From assembly GCF_040654195.1 (NCBI RefSeq), contig NZ_JBFAHM010000029.1, positions 1-20,054 of the forward strand: 20,054 nt of DNA, read 5' to 3'. The notes under the pieces were generated by a model. The model was given only the letters and a program-made list of their open reading frames with translations. It made no database searches and was not told the origin of the DNA. A program made the translations under genes and the position numbers. Source of the DNA: Hamadaea sp013361475. Lineage in GTDB: Bacteria; Actinomycetota; Actinomycetes; Mycobacteriales; Micromonosporaceae. Positions 1 to 7,807 of the stretch are shown here, piece by piece. Positions within the stretch are counted from its first letter, which is position 1, and each line of letters begins with the position of its first letter.

Positions 1-82
1 ATTCCGAACCCGGAAGCTAAGCCCTCCAGCGCCGATGGTACTGCACCGGGGACGGTGTGGGAGAGTAGGACACCGCCGGACA
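1..82 (+). rRNA. rrf: 5S ribosomal RNA, 3' portion (5' end outside window)
   Basis: The window opens inside a 5S rRNA gene. The segment starting ATTCCGAACCCGGAAGCTAA, the following GCGCCGATGGTACTGC and the late GGGAGAGTAGGACACCGCC are hallmark conserved stretches of bacterial 5S rRNA. About 80 of the usual 117-120 nucleotides are present. The terminal CGCCGGAC should pair with the missing 5' end, so the mature end is placed near position 81-82. A strong hairpin follows within 10 nt. This implies that a 16S-23S-5S operon lies to the left and is transcribed rightward. The exact 3' end is inferred. Confidence 0.95.
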
Positions 83-88
83 AACTTT

Positions 89-120
89 CAATTAGCCCCC
101 GCGAAAGCGGGGGCTAATTG
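89..120. terminator. Perfect 14-bp hairpin terminator, probably bidirectional
   Basis: Positions 89-102 (CAATTAGCCCCCGC) are exactly complementary to 107-120 and enclose a GAAA (GNRA-type) tetraloop at 103-106. The stem has a G/C core and an A/T-rich base. The downstream tail on the plus strand (CATTTCCC) is only weakly T-rich, as is common in actinomycetes. It lies directly after 5S rRNA and 25 nt beyond the stop codon of the opposing gene at 146-856. It can therefore end transcription from both sides. Confidence 0.9.
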
Positions 121-145
121 CATTTCCCGAGTAATTCGCGCCACC

Positions 146-856
146 TCAGTTCCGGTGCTCGATCGCCGTACGCAGATCGCGGAGGAGCGTCGCGGACTCG
201 TCGGCGGTGCGCTCGGGGAACATCGCGAGCGCGATGCTGCCGTGATCGGCCCAGCCGCAGATCGTCATGGCGGAGTCGGACCCCTCCGCGGCACCGCAGC
301 GCATCACACCGCCGAGCGATCCCGCGTCTACGTCGCGGACGTCGCGTACGCCGCCGGCCTGGTCGTCGAGGAGGGCGAACAGCTGGTCGAGTTCCTTGCC
401 GGGGCGGCCCAGGAAGGCCGTTCCGCCGACGAAGAGCACCGATCGCGACGCCTGCGCGGGATCGCCGTAGACCCCGGCGACCGTCTTGTCGAGGGAGAAC
501 CCCGCGTCCAGCACCGTACGCAGATCGTCGGCGGCCGACTTGGCGGCGTCGGTCGTGTCCAGGGTGAGTCCGGCGGCATTGGCCGGGGTGGTGAGCGTGG
601 CATCCTTCTGCGTCCACATCTCGTAGCCGGTCGGGCCGAGTGTCATCCCGGCGGCGAGGACGCCGCATCCGACGACGGAACCGGTGATCGCCAGCCAGCG
701 TCGTCGACGGGACCAAGTGGCCCAGGGGCGACTGCTCTTGGCCGGCGCCTCGAGGATCTCGGCCGGCTCGGTGGACGAGACGGTCGTCTGGGGCTCCGAC
801 GCTGATCGCGCTGCCGGAACCTGCTCTACGCGTACCTTATCGTGCTGCTCTGTCAT
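146..856 (-). CDS. Single-pass membrane protein of a tandem paralogous family (CGWADHG motif)
   Basis: A 236-residue protein of unknown function. The N-terminal ~50 residues are hydrophilic and end in a basic patch (WSRRRRW). One hydrophobic segment (about 54-72) follows, then an extracytoplasmic domain of ~160 residues with no cleavable signal peptide. The C-terminal part has the signature C-G-W-A-D-H-G (Cys200), with a second Cys at 187 that is likely to form a disulfide outside the cell. The ATG start follows GGGAGG by 8 nt. The protein shares its layout and C-terminal motifs with the product at 1150-2034. The remnant at 903-1118 lies just upstream, so this is the last member of a three-copy array. 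It converges on the 5S rRNA and shares its terminator. No catalytic motif was seen, so no function is assigned. Confidence 0.85.
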   Translation of the reverse strand: MTEQHDKVRVEQVPAARSASEPQTTVSSTEPAEILEAPAKSSRPWATWSRRRRWLAITGSVVGCGVLAAGMTLGPTGYEMWTQKDATLTTPANAAGLTLDTTDAAKSAADDLRTVLDAGFSLDKTVAGVYGDPAQASRSVLFVGGTAFLGRPGKELDQLFALLDDQAGGVRDVRDVDAGSLGGVMRCGAAEGSDSAMTICGWADHGSIALAMFPERTADESATLLRDLRTAIEHRN

Positions 857-902
857 GATTCGACCTCCCGCGACCCGCGGAGCTTAGCAAGCGCGAGCCG
901 GT

Positions 903-1118
903 CTATCGGGTTTCCACGGCGAATCGAACATCGAGCAGCTTCCGGGCGGCGATCTCGATGTCGTCGGCCGGAACCAGGAAGACGATGCCGAAGCTGCCGT
1001 GGTCGGCCCAGCCGCAGAGCACGCCGCGGCCGGTGCCCCATTCCTTGACGCGGAAGTACGCGCATTTGGCTATGCCGTCGAGTTCGCCCGCGGAGACGCG
1101 GCCGGCCGGGCCATCGTC
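903..1118 (-). pseudogene. Headless remnant of a third CGWADHG-family gene
   Basis: On the minus strand, 71 codons ending in TAG at 903-905 encode the C-terminal third of the family. They include GELDGIAKC, a 16-residue gap, CGWADHGS, then FGIVFL and ARKLLDVRFAVETR, which line up with the ends of both neighbours. The frame differs from that of the upstream paralogue, whose stop is at 1150. Reading back to the nearest in-frame stop, I find no ATG, GTG or TTG start before a GTG in the middle of the domain. The membrane segment and first half of the extracellular domain are absent. The first codons also form part of a strong hairpin (1102-1130). The fragment ends 46 nt before the start codon of the next family member. 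A 5'-truncated duplicate is the simplest reading. Expression as a short peptide cannot be excluded. Confidence 0.75.
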
Positions 1119-1130
1119 TGGCCCGGCCGG
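1102..1130 (-). terminator. GC-rich hairpin after the 1150-2034 gene
   Basis: CCGGCCGGGCCA at 1102-1113 is perfectly complementary to 1119-1130, leaving a 5-nt loop. The hairpin lies 20 nt downstream of the minus-strand gene that ends at 1150. There is no T tract, which is usual for actinobacterial terminators of this kind. It may instead mark the junction where the neighbouring third gene copy was truncated. Confidence 0.5.
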
Positions 1131-1149
1131 TCGGTGGAAGCTTGCGAGG

Positions 1150-2034
1150 TCAGCGGTGCTGGATGGTCTGCCGGAAGTCGAGCAGGAGCTTGGCGGCCTC
1201 GGCGGCGCCTCGGTCGAAGAACATCACCATGCCGAGCGCGCCGTGGTCGGCCCAGCCGCATATCGAGAGCTTGACGCCGCCGGTGACCGAGGTGGCGCAC
1301 TCGGCGCGGCCGCCGAGCGGGCCGGCCGGGATCGCCTTGCGGTCGGCGATCGGGAGGCCGCCGGTTTCGATCGCCTCGTACGCCGCGTTCAGTTCGGCTT
1401 GCGGGCGGAGGATGAGTTTGCTGCCCGCGAAGATCATGACGATCTTCTGTTGGGCGTCGGTCTCCTTGTGGTAGACCCCTGCGGCGGTCGTCTTGAACCC
1501 GGCGCCCTGCCGCAGGTCGCTGTCCATCTGGTCGCCGATCGCCTTCAGCTCGGCCGAGGTGGATCGCGGGAATCCGGCGATGGTGTCCGGCGCGGAGACG
1601 GTGGCGGGGTATTCCGCCATGATCGGTTTGCCGAAGACGTATCCGGCGACGCCGCCGCCGAGGACGAGCACGATGGCCGCCGCGAGGAAGATCTTCAGGC
1701 CGGTCCGTTTGCGGCGCGGGGGTTCGTCGGCGGCGGGTGCCGGCGTCGGCATCGTCGCAGCCGGCGTCGTCGCGGCCGACGGCTGGGGGTCGTCGGCGTA
1801 CGTCTGGCGCGGGAAGACCTGGCGGGGGTATTCGGCGGTGCGCTGGTCCTGATAGCTCGAATCCGGTTGGCCGTCGTTCAGGTCGTTGAGGCGGGCGTAC
1901 GGGTCACGCGGTCGGTCACCGTCACCGTCGGACGGCGGGTAGCCGTGCTGCGGCCGGTATCCGGCGGGTCCCTGCTCGGCGCGATCGCGCTCGAACCAGG
2001 AGGACGGCTGCGAGCCGCCGGAGGGGTAGGTCAC
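1150..2034 (-). CDS. Single-pass membrane protein with Pro-rich cytoplasmic region (CGWADHG family)
   Basis: A 294-residue paralogue of the 146-856 product. The GTG start at 2034 is chosen because AAGGAG lies about 7 nt upstream. Longer in-frame extensions would run back through the valS promoter into valS. Residues 1-105 are rich in Pro, Tyr, Gln and Asp, as in disordered cytoplasmic tails of actinobacterial membrane proteins. A basic stretch (PPRRKR) precedes one membrane helix (about 114-135). The extracytoplasmic domain ends with Cys246 and Cys259, the second within CGWADHG. The 13-residue Cys spacing equals that in the paralogue. It is transcribed divergently from valS, with about 100 bp between starts, and a GC-rich hairpin follows its stop. 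The function is unknown. The outside domain may bind something or sense a condition, but that is speculation. Confidence 0.85.
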   Translation of the reverse strand: MTYPSGGSQPSSWFERDRAEQGPAGYRPQHGYPPSDGDGDRPRDPYARLNDLNDGQPDSSYQDQRTAEYPRQVFPRQTYADDPQPSAATTPAATMPTPAPAADEPPRRKRTGLKIFLAAAIVLVLGGGVAGYVFGKPIMAEYPATVSAPDTIAGFPRSTSAELKAIGDQMDSDLRQGAGFKTTAAGVYHKETDAQQKIVMIFAGSKLILRPQAELNAAYEAIETGGLPIADRKAIPAGPLGGRAECATSVTGGVKLSICGWADHGALGMVMFFDRGAAEAAKLLLDFRQTIQHR

Positions 2035-2125
2035 GGTTTGGCTCCTTTTCGGGGGTGCCGGGCGATCGTAAACGGTCTCAGCGCTCTGGGGCCACCGCCG
2101 CGGTCGGGCGTACCGAGCCGGTCCG

Positions 2126-2131
2126 TAGACT
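2126..2131 (+). promoter_or_regulatory. Candidate -10 element (TAGACT) for a leaderless valS transcript
   Basis: TAGACT fits the TANNNT -10 pattern and ends only 6 nt before the GTG start of valS. Transcription would therefore start at or beside the first codon. No Shine-Dalgarno sequence precedes that codon. Leaderless mRNAs are common in actinobacteria. No clear -35 box is visible. Confidence 0.5.
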
Positions 2132-2137
2132 GACCTG

Positions 2138-4756
2138 GTGACCGAGACTGCCCAGAACGCCCCCTCGACCGTTGAGCTCGCCGCCGCGTACCAGCCTGGT
2201 GAGGTGGAGCAACGCCGATATGAGCAGTGGGTCTCCGAGGGGCATTTCCGCGCCGACGCCGCGAGCGACAAGCCTCCGTTCACCATCGTCATCCCACCGC
2301 CGAACGTGACCGGATCGTTGCACATCGGTCACGCACTCGACCACACGATCCAGGACTCCATCGTCCGCCGCAAGCGGATGCAGGGCTACGAGACGTTGTG
2401 GCTGCCCGGCATGGACCACGCCGGTATCGCGACGCAGAACGTCGTCGAGCGCAAGCTCGCCGCCGACGGTCTGTCCCGGCATGACCTCGGCCGCGAGGCG
2501 TTCGTTCAGAAGGTCTGGGACTGGAAGGCCGAGTCCGGCGGCGCGATCCTCGGTCAGATGCGCCGGCTGGGCGACTCGGTCGACTGGAGCCGTGAGCGGT
2601 TCACCATGGACGACGGTCTGTCCCGCGCGGTGCAGACGATCTTCAAGCGCCTTTACGACGACGGCCTGATCTACCGGGCCGAACGGATCATCAACTGGTG
2701 CCCGCGCTGTCTCACCGCGCTCTCGGACATCGAGGTGGAGCACTCCGACGACGAGGGCGAGCTGGTCTCGATCCGCTACGGGGACGGCGACGACGCGATC
2801 GTCGTGGCGACGACCCGGGTGGAGACGATGCTCGGCGACACCGCCGTGGCCGTGCACCCCGACGACGAGCGCTACCAGCACTTGATCGGAACCGAGGTGG
2901 AGTTGCCGTTCACCGGGCGCCGGATCCCGATCGTGGCCGACGAGCACGTCGACCCGGCGTTCGGCACCGGCGCGGTCAAGGTGACCCCGGCGCACGATCC
3001 CAACGACTTCGAAATCGGCCAGCGGCACTCGCTGCCGTCGTTGACCATCATGGACGAGCGGGGCGTCATCACGGCGCACGGGCCGTTCGAGGGCCTCGAC
3101 CGCTTCGAGGCACGCCCGGCGATCGTGGCGGCGCTGCGCGAGCAGGGCCGAATCGTCGCCGAGAAGCGCCCCTACGTGCACGCCGTCGGCCACTGCTCCC
3201 GGTGTAAGACCACTGTGGAGCCCCGCTTGTCGCTGCAGTGGTTCGTCAACACCGGCCCGCTCGCCAAGGCCGCCGGGGACGCCGTCCGCGACGGCCGGGT
3301 CCGCATCGAGCCGGTCGAGCTGGCCAAGCGCTACTTCGCCTGGGTCGACAACATGCACGACTGGTGCATCTCGCGGCAGCTGTGGTGGGGCCACCGGATC
3401 CCGGTCTGGTACGGCCCGGCCGGCGAGGTCGTCTGTGTCGGGCCGGACGAGCAGCCGCCGTCCGGCGACGGCTGGAAGCAGGACGACGACGTCCTCGACA
3501 CCTGGTTCTCCAGCGCGCTGTGGCCGTTCTCCACGCTCGGCTGGCCCGAGCCCACCGCCGAGCTGGCCAAGTTCTACCCGACCAGCGTCCTGGTCACCGG
3601 CTACGACATCCTCTTCTTCTGGGTCGCCCGGATGATGATGTTCGGGCTCTACGCGATGGACGGCAAGCAGCCGTTCGACGTGGTGGCCCTGCACGGCATG
3701 GTCCGGGACCAGTACGGCAAGAAGATGTCGAAGTCGTTCGGCAACGTGGTCGACCCGCTGGACTGGATGGACCGCTTCGGCGCGGACGCCACCCGGTTCG
3801 CTCTGGCCCGCGGCTCGAACCCGGGTTCGGACGTGGCCGTCAGCGAGGAGTGGGTGCAGGGCTCCCGCAACTTCTGCAACAAACTGTGGAACGCCACCCG
3901 GTTCGCGCTGCTCAACGGGGCGACCGTCGAAGGGCCGCTGCCGACCGAGCTGTCCGCTGTGGACAAGTGGATCCTGTCGCGGCTGCAGCACACCATCGCC
4001 GAGGTGGACGAGCACTTCGACGGCTTCGAGTTCGCCAAGGCGTGCGACGCGCTGTTCCACTTCGCCTGGGACGACGTCTGCGACTGGTACGTGGAGCTGG
4101 CCAAGCCGGTGCTCACGGGCGGCGGCGAGGCGGCCGAGCGTACTCGCCGGGTTCTCGGCCACGTCCTCGACCAGCTGCTGCGCCTGCTGCACCCGGTCAT
4201 CCCGTTCGTCACCGACGAACTGTGGTCCGCGCTCACCCGCCAGGCCACCGTGGTCTCGGAGACCTGGCCGGCCGTCGAGCCCGGCCTGGTGAACGACGCG
4301 GCCGAGGCCGAGGTGGCGGCCCTCCAGCGGGTGGTCACCGAGGTGCGGCGGTTCCGGGCCGACCAGGGCCTCAAGCCCGGTCAGCGGGTGGCGGCGACGC
4401 TCGCGGGGCTCGAGACCGTGGGCATCAGCGGCCACGAGGATCTGATCTTCTCGCTGGTACGCCTGGAGCACGCGGCCGACGGGTTCAGCGCGACGGCGAC
4501 GTTGACCGTCGCCGGTGGGGTGACGGTCGCGCTCGACACTCGGGGCAGCATCGACGTCGCCGCCGAGCGCGCGCGGCTGACCAAGGACCGGGCGGCCGCC
4601 GAGAAGGAGGCCGCGCAGTGCCGGGCGAAGCTGGGCAACGAGGCGTTCACCGCGAAGGCTCCGGCCGAGGTGGTCGCCAAGATCGAGCAGCGGCTGGCGG
4701 CGGCCGAGTCCGACCTTGCGCGGATCGACGCCGCGCTGGCGGCTCTGCCTAGCTGA
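2138..4756 (+). CDS. valS: Valyl-tRNA synthetase
   Basis: This class I aminoacyl-tRNA synthetase charges tRNA-Val with valine in the cytoplasm. The 872-residue length is normal for a bacterial ValRS. The HIGH motif is at 62-65, within PPNVTGSLHIGHALDH, and KMSKS is at 529-533. The editing (CP1) insertion lies between them. Two CxxC pairs (Cys188/191 and Cys353/356) flank the editing region and resemble zinc-knuckle ligands. The anticodon-binding helical domain covers about 600-750. The last ~65 residues, rich in Ala, Glu, Lys and Arg, form the coiled-coil arm typical of ValRS. The start is GTG, apparently without a leader (see the -10 element). folC begins 10 nt after the stop, so the two are probably co-transcribed. 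A long open frame on the opposite strand is a codon-bias shadow. Confidence 0.97.
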   Translation: MTETAQNAPSTVELAAAYQPGEVEQRRYEQWVSEGHFRADAASDKPPFTIVIPPPNVTGSLHIGHALDHTIQDSIVRRKRMQGYETLWLPGMDHAGIATQNVVERKLAADGLSRHDLGREAFVQKVWDWKAESGGAILGQMRRLGDSVDWSRERFTMDDGLSRAVQTIFKRLYDDGLIYRAERIINWCPRCLTALSDIEVEHSDDEGELVSIRYGDGDDAIVVATTRVETMLGDTAVAVHPDDERYQHLIGTEVELPFTGRRIPIVADEHVDPAFGTGAVKVTPAHDPNDFEIGQRHSLPSLTIMDERGVITAHGPFEGLDRFEARPAIVAALREQGRIVAEKRPYVHAVGHCSRCKTTVEPRLSLQWFVNTGPLAKAAGDAVRDGRVRIEPVELAKRYFAWVDNMHDWCISRQLWWGHRIPVWYGPAGEVVCVGPDEQPPSGDGWKQDDDVLDTWFSSALWPFSTLGWPEPTAELAKFYPTSVLVTGYDILFFWVARMMMFGLYAMDGKQPFDVVALHGMVRDQYGKKMSKSFGNVVDPLDWMDRFGADATRFALARGSNPGSDVAVSEEWVQGSRNFCNKLWNATRFALLNGATVEGPLPTELSAVDKWILSRLQHTIAEVDEHFDGFEFAKACDALFHFAWDDVCDWYVELAKPVLTGGGEAAERTRRVLGHVLDQLLRLLHPVIPFVTDELWSALTRQATVVSETWPAVEPGLVNDAAEAEVAALQRVVTEVRRFRADQGLKPGQRVAATLAGLETVGISGHEDLIFSLVRLEHAADGFSATATLTVAGGVTVALDTRGSIDVAAERARLTKDRAAAEKEAAQCRAKLGNEAFTAKAPAEVVAKIEQRLAAAESDLARIDAALAALPS

Positions 4757-4766
4757 CGGGGAGATC

Positions 4767-6119
4767 ATGAGCGACGAAGTGCAGGAGCAGATGCGGGCCG
4801 CCGAGGCGGAGCTGGAGTCACGCGGCTTCACCCGGATGGTGTTCGATCTCGGGCGCATCACCGAACTGCTCGACGTGCTCGGCAGTCCGCAGCGTGCGTA
4901 CCCGTCGATCCACCTGACCGGCACGAACGGCAAGACGTCGACGGCCCGGATGATCGACAGCCTGTTGCGCGCCTACGGCCTGCACACCGGGCGGTACACG
5001 AGCCCGCACCTGGAGACGGTGCGGGAGCGGATCAGCCTCGACGGCGAGCCGGTCGACGAGGAGCGGTTCACGCGGATCTACGACGAGGTCGCGCCGGTCG
5101 CGCAGCTGCTCGACGCCCGCAACGACGAACCGCTGACCTACTTCGACATGACCACGGCGCTGGCCTTCGCCACCTTCGCCGACGCTCCGGTGGACGTCGG
5201 CGTCGTCGAGGTCGGCCTCGGCGGTGCGGACGACTCGACGAACGTTCTGCAGGCGGGCGTCACGGTGATCACGCCGATCGGCCTCGACCACACCGAGTGG
5301 CTGGGCGACACGATCTACGACATCGCGCTCGCCAAGTCCGGGATCGTCCACGCCGGATCGACCCTGATCTGCGCGCAGCAGCCGGAGGAGGCCCTGGAGC
5401 CGATCCTGGAGCGCTGTGCCGAGGTGGGCGCGACCATCGCCCGCGAGGGCCTGGAGTTCGGCGTGATCCAGCGGAACGTGGCGCTCGGCGGCCAGGTGCT
5501 CACACTGCAGGGTCTCGGCGGGGTCTACGAGGACGTCTTCATCCCGTTGCACGGCGCGCACCAGGCGCAGAACGCCGCCGTGGCGCTCGCCGCGGTCGAG
5601 GCGTTCCTCGGTGCCGGGGCGAGCAGCGGCAAGGTCAAGCAGCTCGACGTCGAACTGGTCCGGGAGGGGTTCGCTACGGCCAGCTCGCCCGGTCGGCTGG
5701 AGCGCGTACGCAGTGCGCCGACGATCCTGCTGGACGCCGCGCACAACCCGCACGGGATGACCGCCACGGTGGCGGCGTTGACCGAGGAGTTCACCTTCCA
5801 TCGGCTCGTCGGCGTGGTGGCCGCGTTCGCCGACAAGGACGTGCAGGGCGTCCTGGAGTTGCTGGAGCCGGTGCTCGACGAGATCGTGGTCAGCCGCAAC
5901 TCGTCGCCCCGGTCGATGGCTCCGGATCAGCTCGGCGACCTGGCCGCCGAGATCTTCGGCGAGGACCGCGTTCACGTCGTCCCCGACCTACCCGACGCGA
6001 TCTCGGAGGCGGTCGTCCTGGCCGAGGAGGATCAGGACGGCCCGCTCAGCGGGGTCGGCGTGCTCATCACCGGCTCGGTCGTGACCGTGGCCGACGCCCG
6101 GAGGCTGTTGAAGCGATGA
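4767..6119 (+). CDS. folC: Bifunctional dihydrofolate synthase / folylpolyglutamate synthase
   Basis: The enzyme joins glutamate to dihydropteroate and extends the glutamate tail of folates, using ATP. The ATG at 4767 is chosen over an upstream in-frame GTG inside valS because GGGGAG lies just before it. It gives 450 residues, the usual size. The Mur-ligase-type P-loop GTNGKTS is at 52-58 in the context HLTGTNGKTSTA. The family signatures SPHLETVRERI, YFDMTTALAF, EVGLGG, GLDHTEWLG and DAAHNPHG are all present, covering the ATP-binding, lysine-containing central and C-terminal ligase domains. It follows valS by 10 nt and overlaps the next start codon (ATGA), so the three genes form an operon. 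This valS-folC-DUF4233 order is common in actinobacteria. Confidence 0.96.
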   Translation: MSDEVQEQMRAAEAELESRGFTRMVFDLGRITELLDVLGSPQRAYPSIHLTGTNGKTSTARMIDSLLRAYGLHTGRYTSPHLETVRERISLDGEPVDEERFTRIYDEVAPVAQLLDARNDEPLTYFDMTTALAFATFADAPVDVGVVEVGLGGADDSTNVLQAGVTVITPIGLDHTEWLGDTIYDIALAKSGIVHAGSTLICAQQPEEALEPILERCAEVGATIAREGLEFGVIQRNVALGGQVLTLQGLGGVYEDVFIPLHGAHQAQNAAVALAAVEAFLGAGASSGKVKQLDVELVREGFATASSPGRLERVRSAPTILLDAAHNPHGMTATVAALTEEFTFHRLVGVVAAFADKDVQGVLELLEPVLDEIVVSRNSSPRSMAPDQLGDLAAEIFGEDRVHVVPDLPDAISEAVVLAEEDQDGPLSGVGVLITGSVVTVADARRLLKR

Positions 6120-6466
6120 CCGAGGTCAAACCGTCCGGACTGCGCAACCCGGAGAAAGCCGTACGCGGGCTCGGCGCGGCGGCGCTGTCGCTCGAAGGCA
6201 TCACCCTGCTGCTCGGCATCGCCCCCATCCGGATGCTCGGCACCGGGCATCCGACGGCGGCGATCATCATCCTGATCGTGGCTGCGGTGGTGGCCTTCAC
6301 CCTCGTCGGGATGATGGGCCGGCCCTGGGCCTGGCACGCCGCCGGGGCGCTACAGCTCGCTCTCATCGTGGGGGGGCTCGCGCACTGGATGATCGCCGCG
6401 GTCGGCGTGACCTTCGGGCTCGCCTGGCTCTACGTGCTCAAGGTACGCCGCCAGATCCTGTCCTGA
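6116..6466 (+). CDS. DUF4233-type small membrane protein
   Basis: A 116-residue hydrophobic protein. After a polar N-terminus with RNPEKAVRGLGAA, it has three to four predicted membrane helices (about 18-40, 46-66, 74-90 and 92-108) and a short basic C-terminus (KVRRQILS). Sequence style, size and position right behind folC match the actinobacterial DUF4233 family, whose function is unknown. Its ATG overlaps the folC stop as ATGA, which predicts translational coupling. It ends 9 nt from the stop codon of the opposing gene at 6476, leaving no room for a separate terminator. Confidence 0.85.
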   Translation: MTEVKPSGLRNPEKAVRGLGAAALSLEGITLLLGIAPIRMLGTGHPTAAIIILIVAAVVAFTLVGMMGRPWAWHAAGALQLALIVGGLAHWMIAAVGVTFGLAWLYVLKVRRQILS

Positions 6467-6475
6467 TCCGCCGAT

Positions 6476-7807
6476 TCAGTGGCGGGAACGCCACTGCGTC
6501 AGGTTCACCGCGTGACCGTCCGGGTCGCGGAAGGCGGCCGCCCACAGTTCCAGGCGCTCGCCCCGGTTGACCACGCGCGGGGCGTACGTGAACGTGATGC
6601 CTTTCTCGACGAGGTCGGAGTGCACCCGGTCGAGGTCGTCGACCTCCAGGTTCAGGTGCGTCAGGCGGCGATTGCCCGCGGTCAGGTCCTCGGCCCGGCG
6701 CAGCACGATGCGGGTGTCCCCGGAGGACAACACGGCGTTGCCGTGGCCGCTGTCGATCTCGTCGAAGCCGAGCAGGTCACGGTAGAACGCGACCGACCGA
6801 GCCACGTCGGCGACGAGCAAGGTCACTCCGACGCCGTTCACGGAACCGCCGCCGCGCGCGGAGTACGCCGGGATGGGGTCCACCGGCGGCTCGGTGCGCC
6901 CGAGGAAGCCGCCGTCCTCAGGGCTGGTCCGCGGATTCGGCGGCAGGTCGCCCAGGGCCGACGGGGTCGCCTCGGAGAAGTCGATGATGTCCACCCGCAG
7001 AGGTGCGTCCGGGCCTTCGACGATCTGGCCCTCCAGCACCTGCGTGGTCCCGCTCGCACCGTCGGCCGCCTCTTCGCGTGCTTCGTCGCGGCGCTCGGTC
7101 CGGGGACGGGGGCTGGGACGCCGCCGATGCGGCAGGTCCGGCCCCTCCGGCCCCTCGTCGTAGGCCGGCGGCCCTTGGGCGGCCCGGGCGGCGGCGACCT
7201 CCTCGGCCAGATCGGAGTCGCGGTAGCCGGCCAAATCGTCGCGGTCGTCCTCGTCGTAGTCCTCGAACCGCATCGGCCCGGCCTGGTGCCCCGACCGGTC
7301 GTCGTAAAGCGGCCCCTCGTCGTCGATGAGGCCCTCGTACTCGGAGTAGGCGTCGTCCTGGTAGCGCTGCGTGTGGGTGAGGATCTCGTCCCAGAGGACC
7401 CGGACGCGGCGGATGTCGTCGACCGCTACCCGGATCGGCAGCACGTCGCCGACGGCGGGCCACTTCGCCACCGGCACCCGCGGATCGCGGACGCGCACCG
7501 ACGCCGGCGGATGGCCGGGCGCCTCGATCTGCAGGTGCATCTCGATGCGGCCATGGGTCAGCGTCGCGGGCGGCTCGGTCGCCTCCAGCACGTGCGCGGT
7601 GCCGACGACGAACGCCCGGTCGGCTCCGCGGAACGACGACGTCAGCATGAGGGCGACGGCCAGGATCACCATCGCGACCCCGACGGCGCCCAACGGCCAG
7701 CTCGTCAGGCCGAGCCCGGCCATCGCGGTGAAGACCCCGAGTGAACCCAAGGCCACCGCGCCGGTCGCGCGTACTGCGCCGATCTTCTTCCGCTGGCCGT
7801 TTGCCAC
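6476..7807 (-). CDS. Membrane-anchored protein with C-terminal VOC (glyoxalase-fold) domain
   Basis: A 443-residue multi-part protein. The GTG start at 7807 is preceded by GGGAGG. Two adjacent hydrophobic helices (about 16-34 and 36-56) are followed by a small beta-rich region (about 62-140) like those in other actinobacterial two-helix membrane proteins. A long acidic then basic low-complexity linker (about 145-320) comes next. A VOC domain follows (about 326-440), with the typical start GVTLLVADVARSVAFYRDLLGF, then HLNLEVDDLD and FRDPDGHAVNL. VOC domains include glyoxalases, dioxygenases and antibiotic-binding proteins. His384 and the acidic/His residues near 427-432 could be metal ligands, but the substrate cannot be predicted. 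A short loop joins the two helices, so the linker and VOC domain are probably cytoplasmic. It lies between folate and NDK genes on the opposite strand, with no evident operon partner. Confidence 0.85.
   Translation of the reverse strand: MANGQRKKIGAVRATGAVALGSLGVFTAMAGLGLTSWPLGAVGVAMVILAVALMLTSSFRGADRAFVVGTAHVLEATEPPATLTHGRIEMHLQIEAPGHPPASVRVRDPRVPVAKWPAVGDVLPIRVAVDDIRRVRVLWDEILTHTQRYQDDAYSEYEGLIDDEGPLYDDRSGHQAGPMRFEDYDEDDRDDLAGYRDSDLAEEVAAARAAQGPPAYDEGPEGPDLPHRRRPSPRPRTERRDEAREEAADGASGTTQVLEGQIVEGPDAPLRVDIIDFSEATPSALGDLPPNPRTSPEDGGFLGRTEPPVDPIPAYSARGGGSVNGVGVTLLVADVARSVAFYRDLLGFDEIDSGHGNAVLSSGDTRIVLRRAEDLTAGNRRLTHLNLEVDDLDRVHSDLVEKGITFTYAPRVVNRGERLELWAAAFRDPDGHAVNLTQWRSRH

Noticed and set aside
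958..2133. A 391-codon plus-strand open frame opposite the membrane-protein array
   Set aside because: It runs through the coding strand of the 1150-2034 gene and the pseudogene. It has no ribosome site and no recognisable domain.
2035..2137. A possible T-box leader for valS
   Set aside because: The gap to the divergent gene is only about 100 bp, with no T-box consensus or specifier stem, and a -10 element sits next to the start codon.
4716..4766. A longer folC starting inside valS
   Set aside because: The extra 17 residues read the end of valS in another frame. The ATG at 4767 has its own ribosome site and gives the usual family length.
2078..4933. A 951-codon open frame on the minus strand, opposite valS
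   Set aside because: It is the mirror of strongly G/C-biased valS codons. It has no protein-family motifs, and valS itself is certain.
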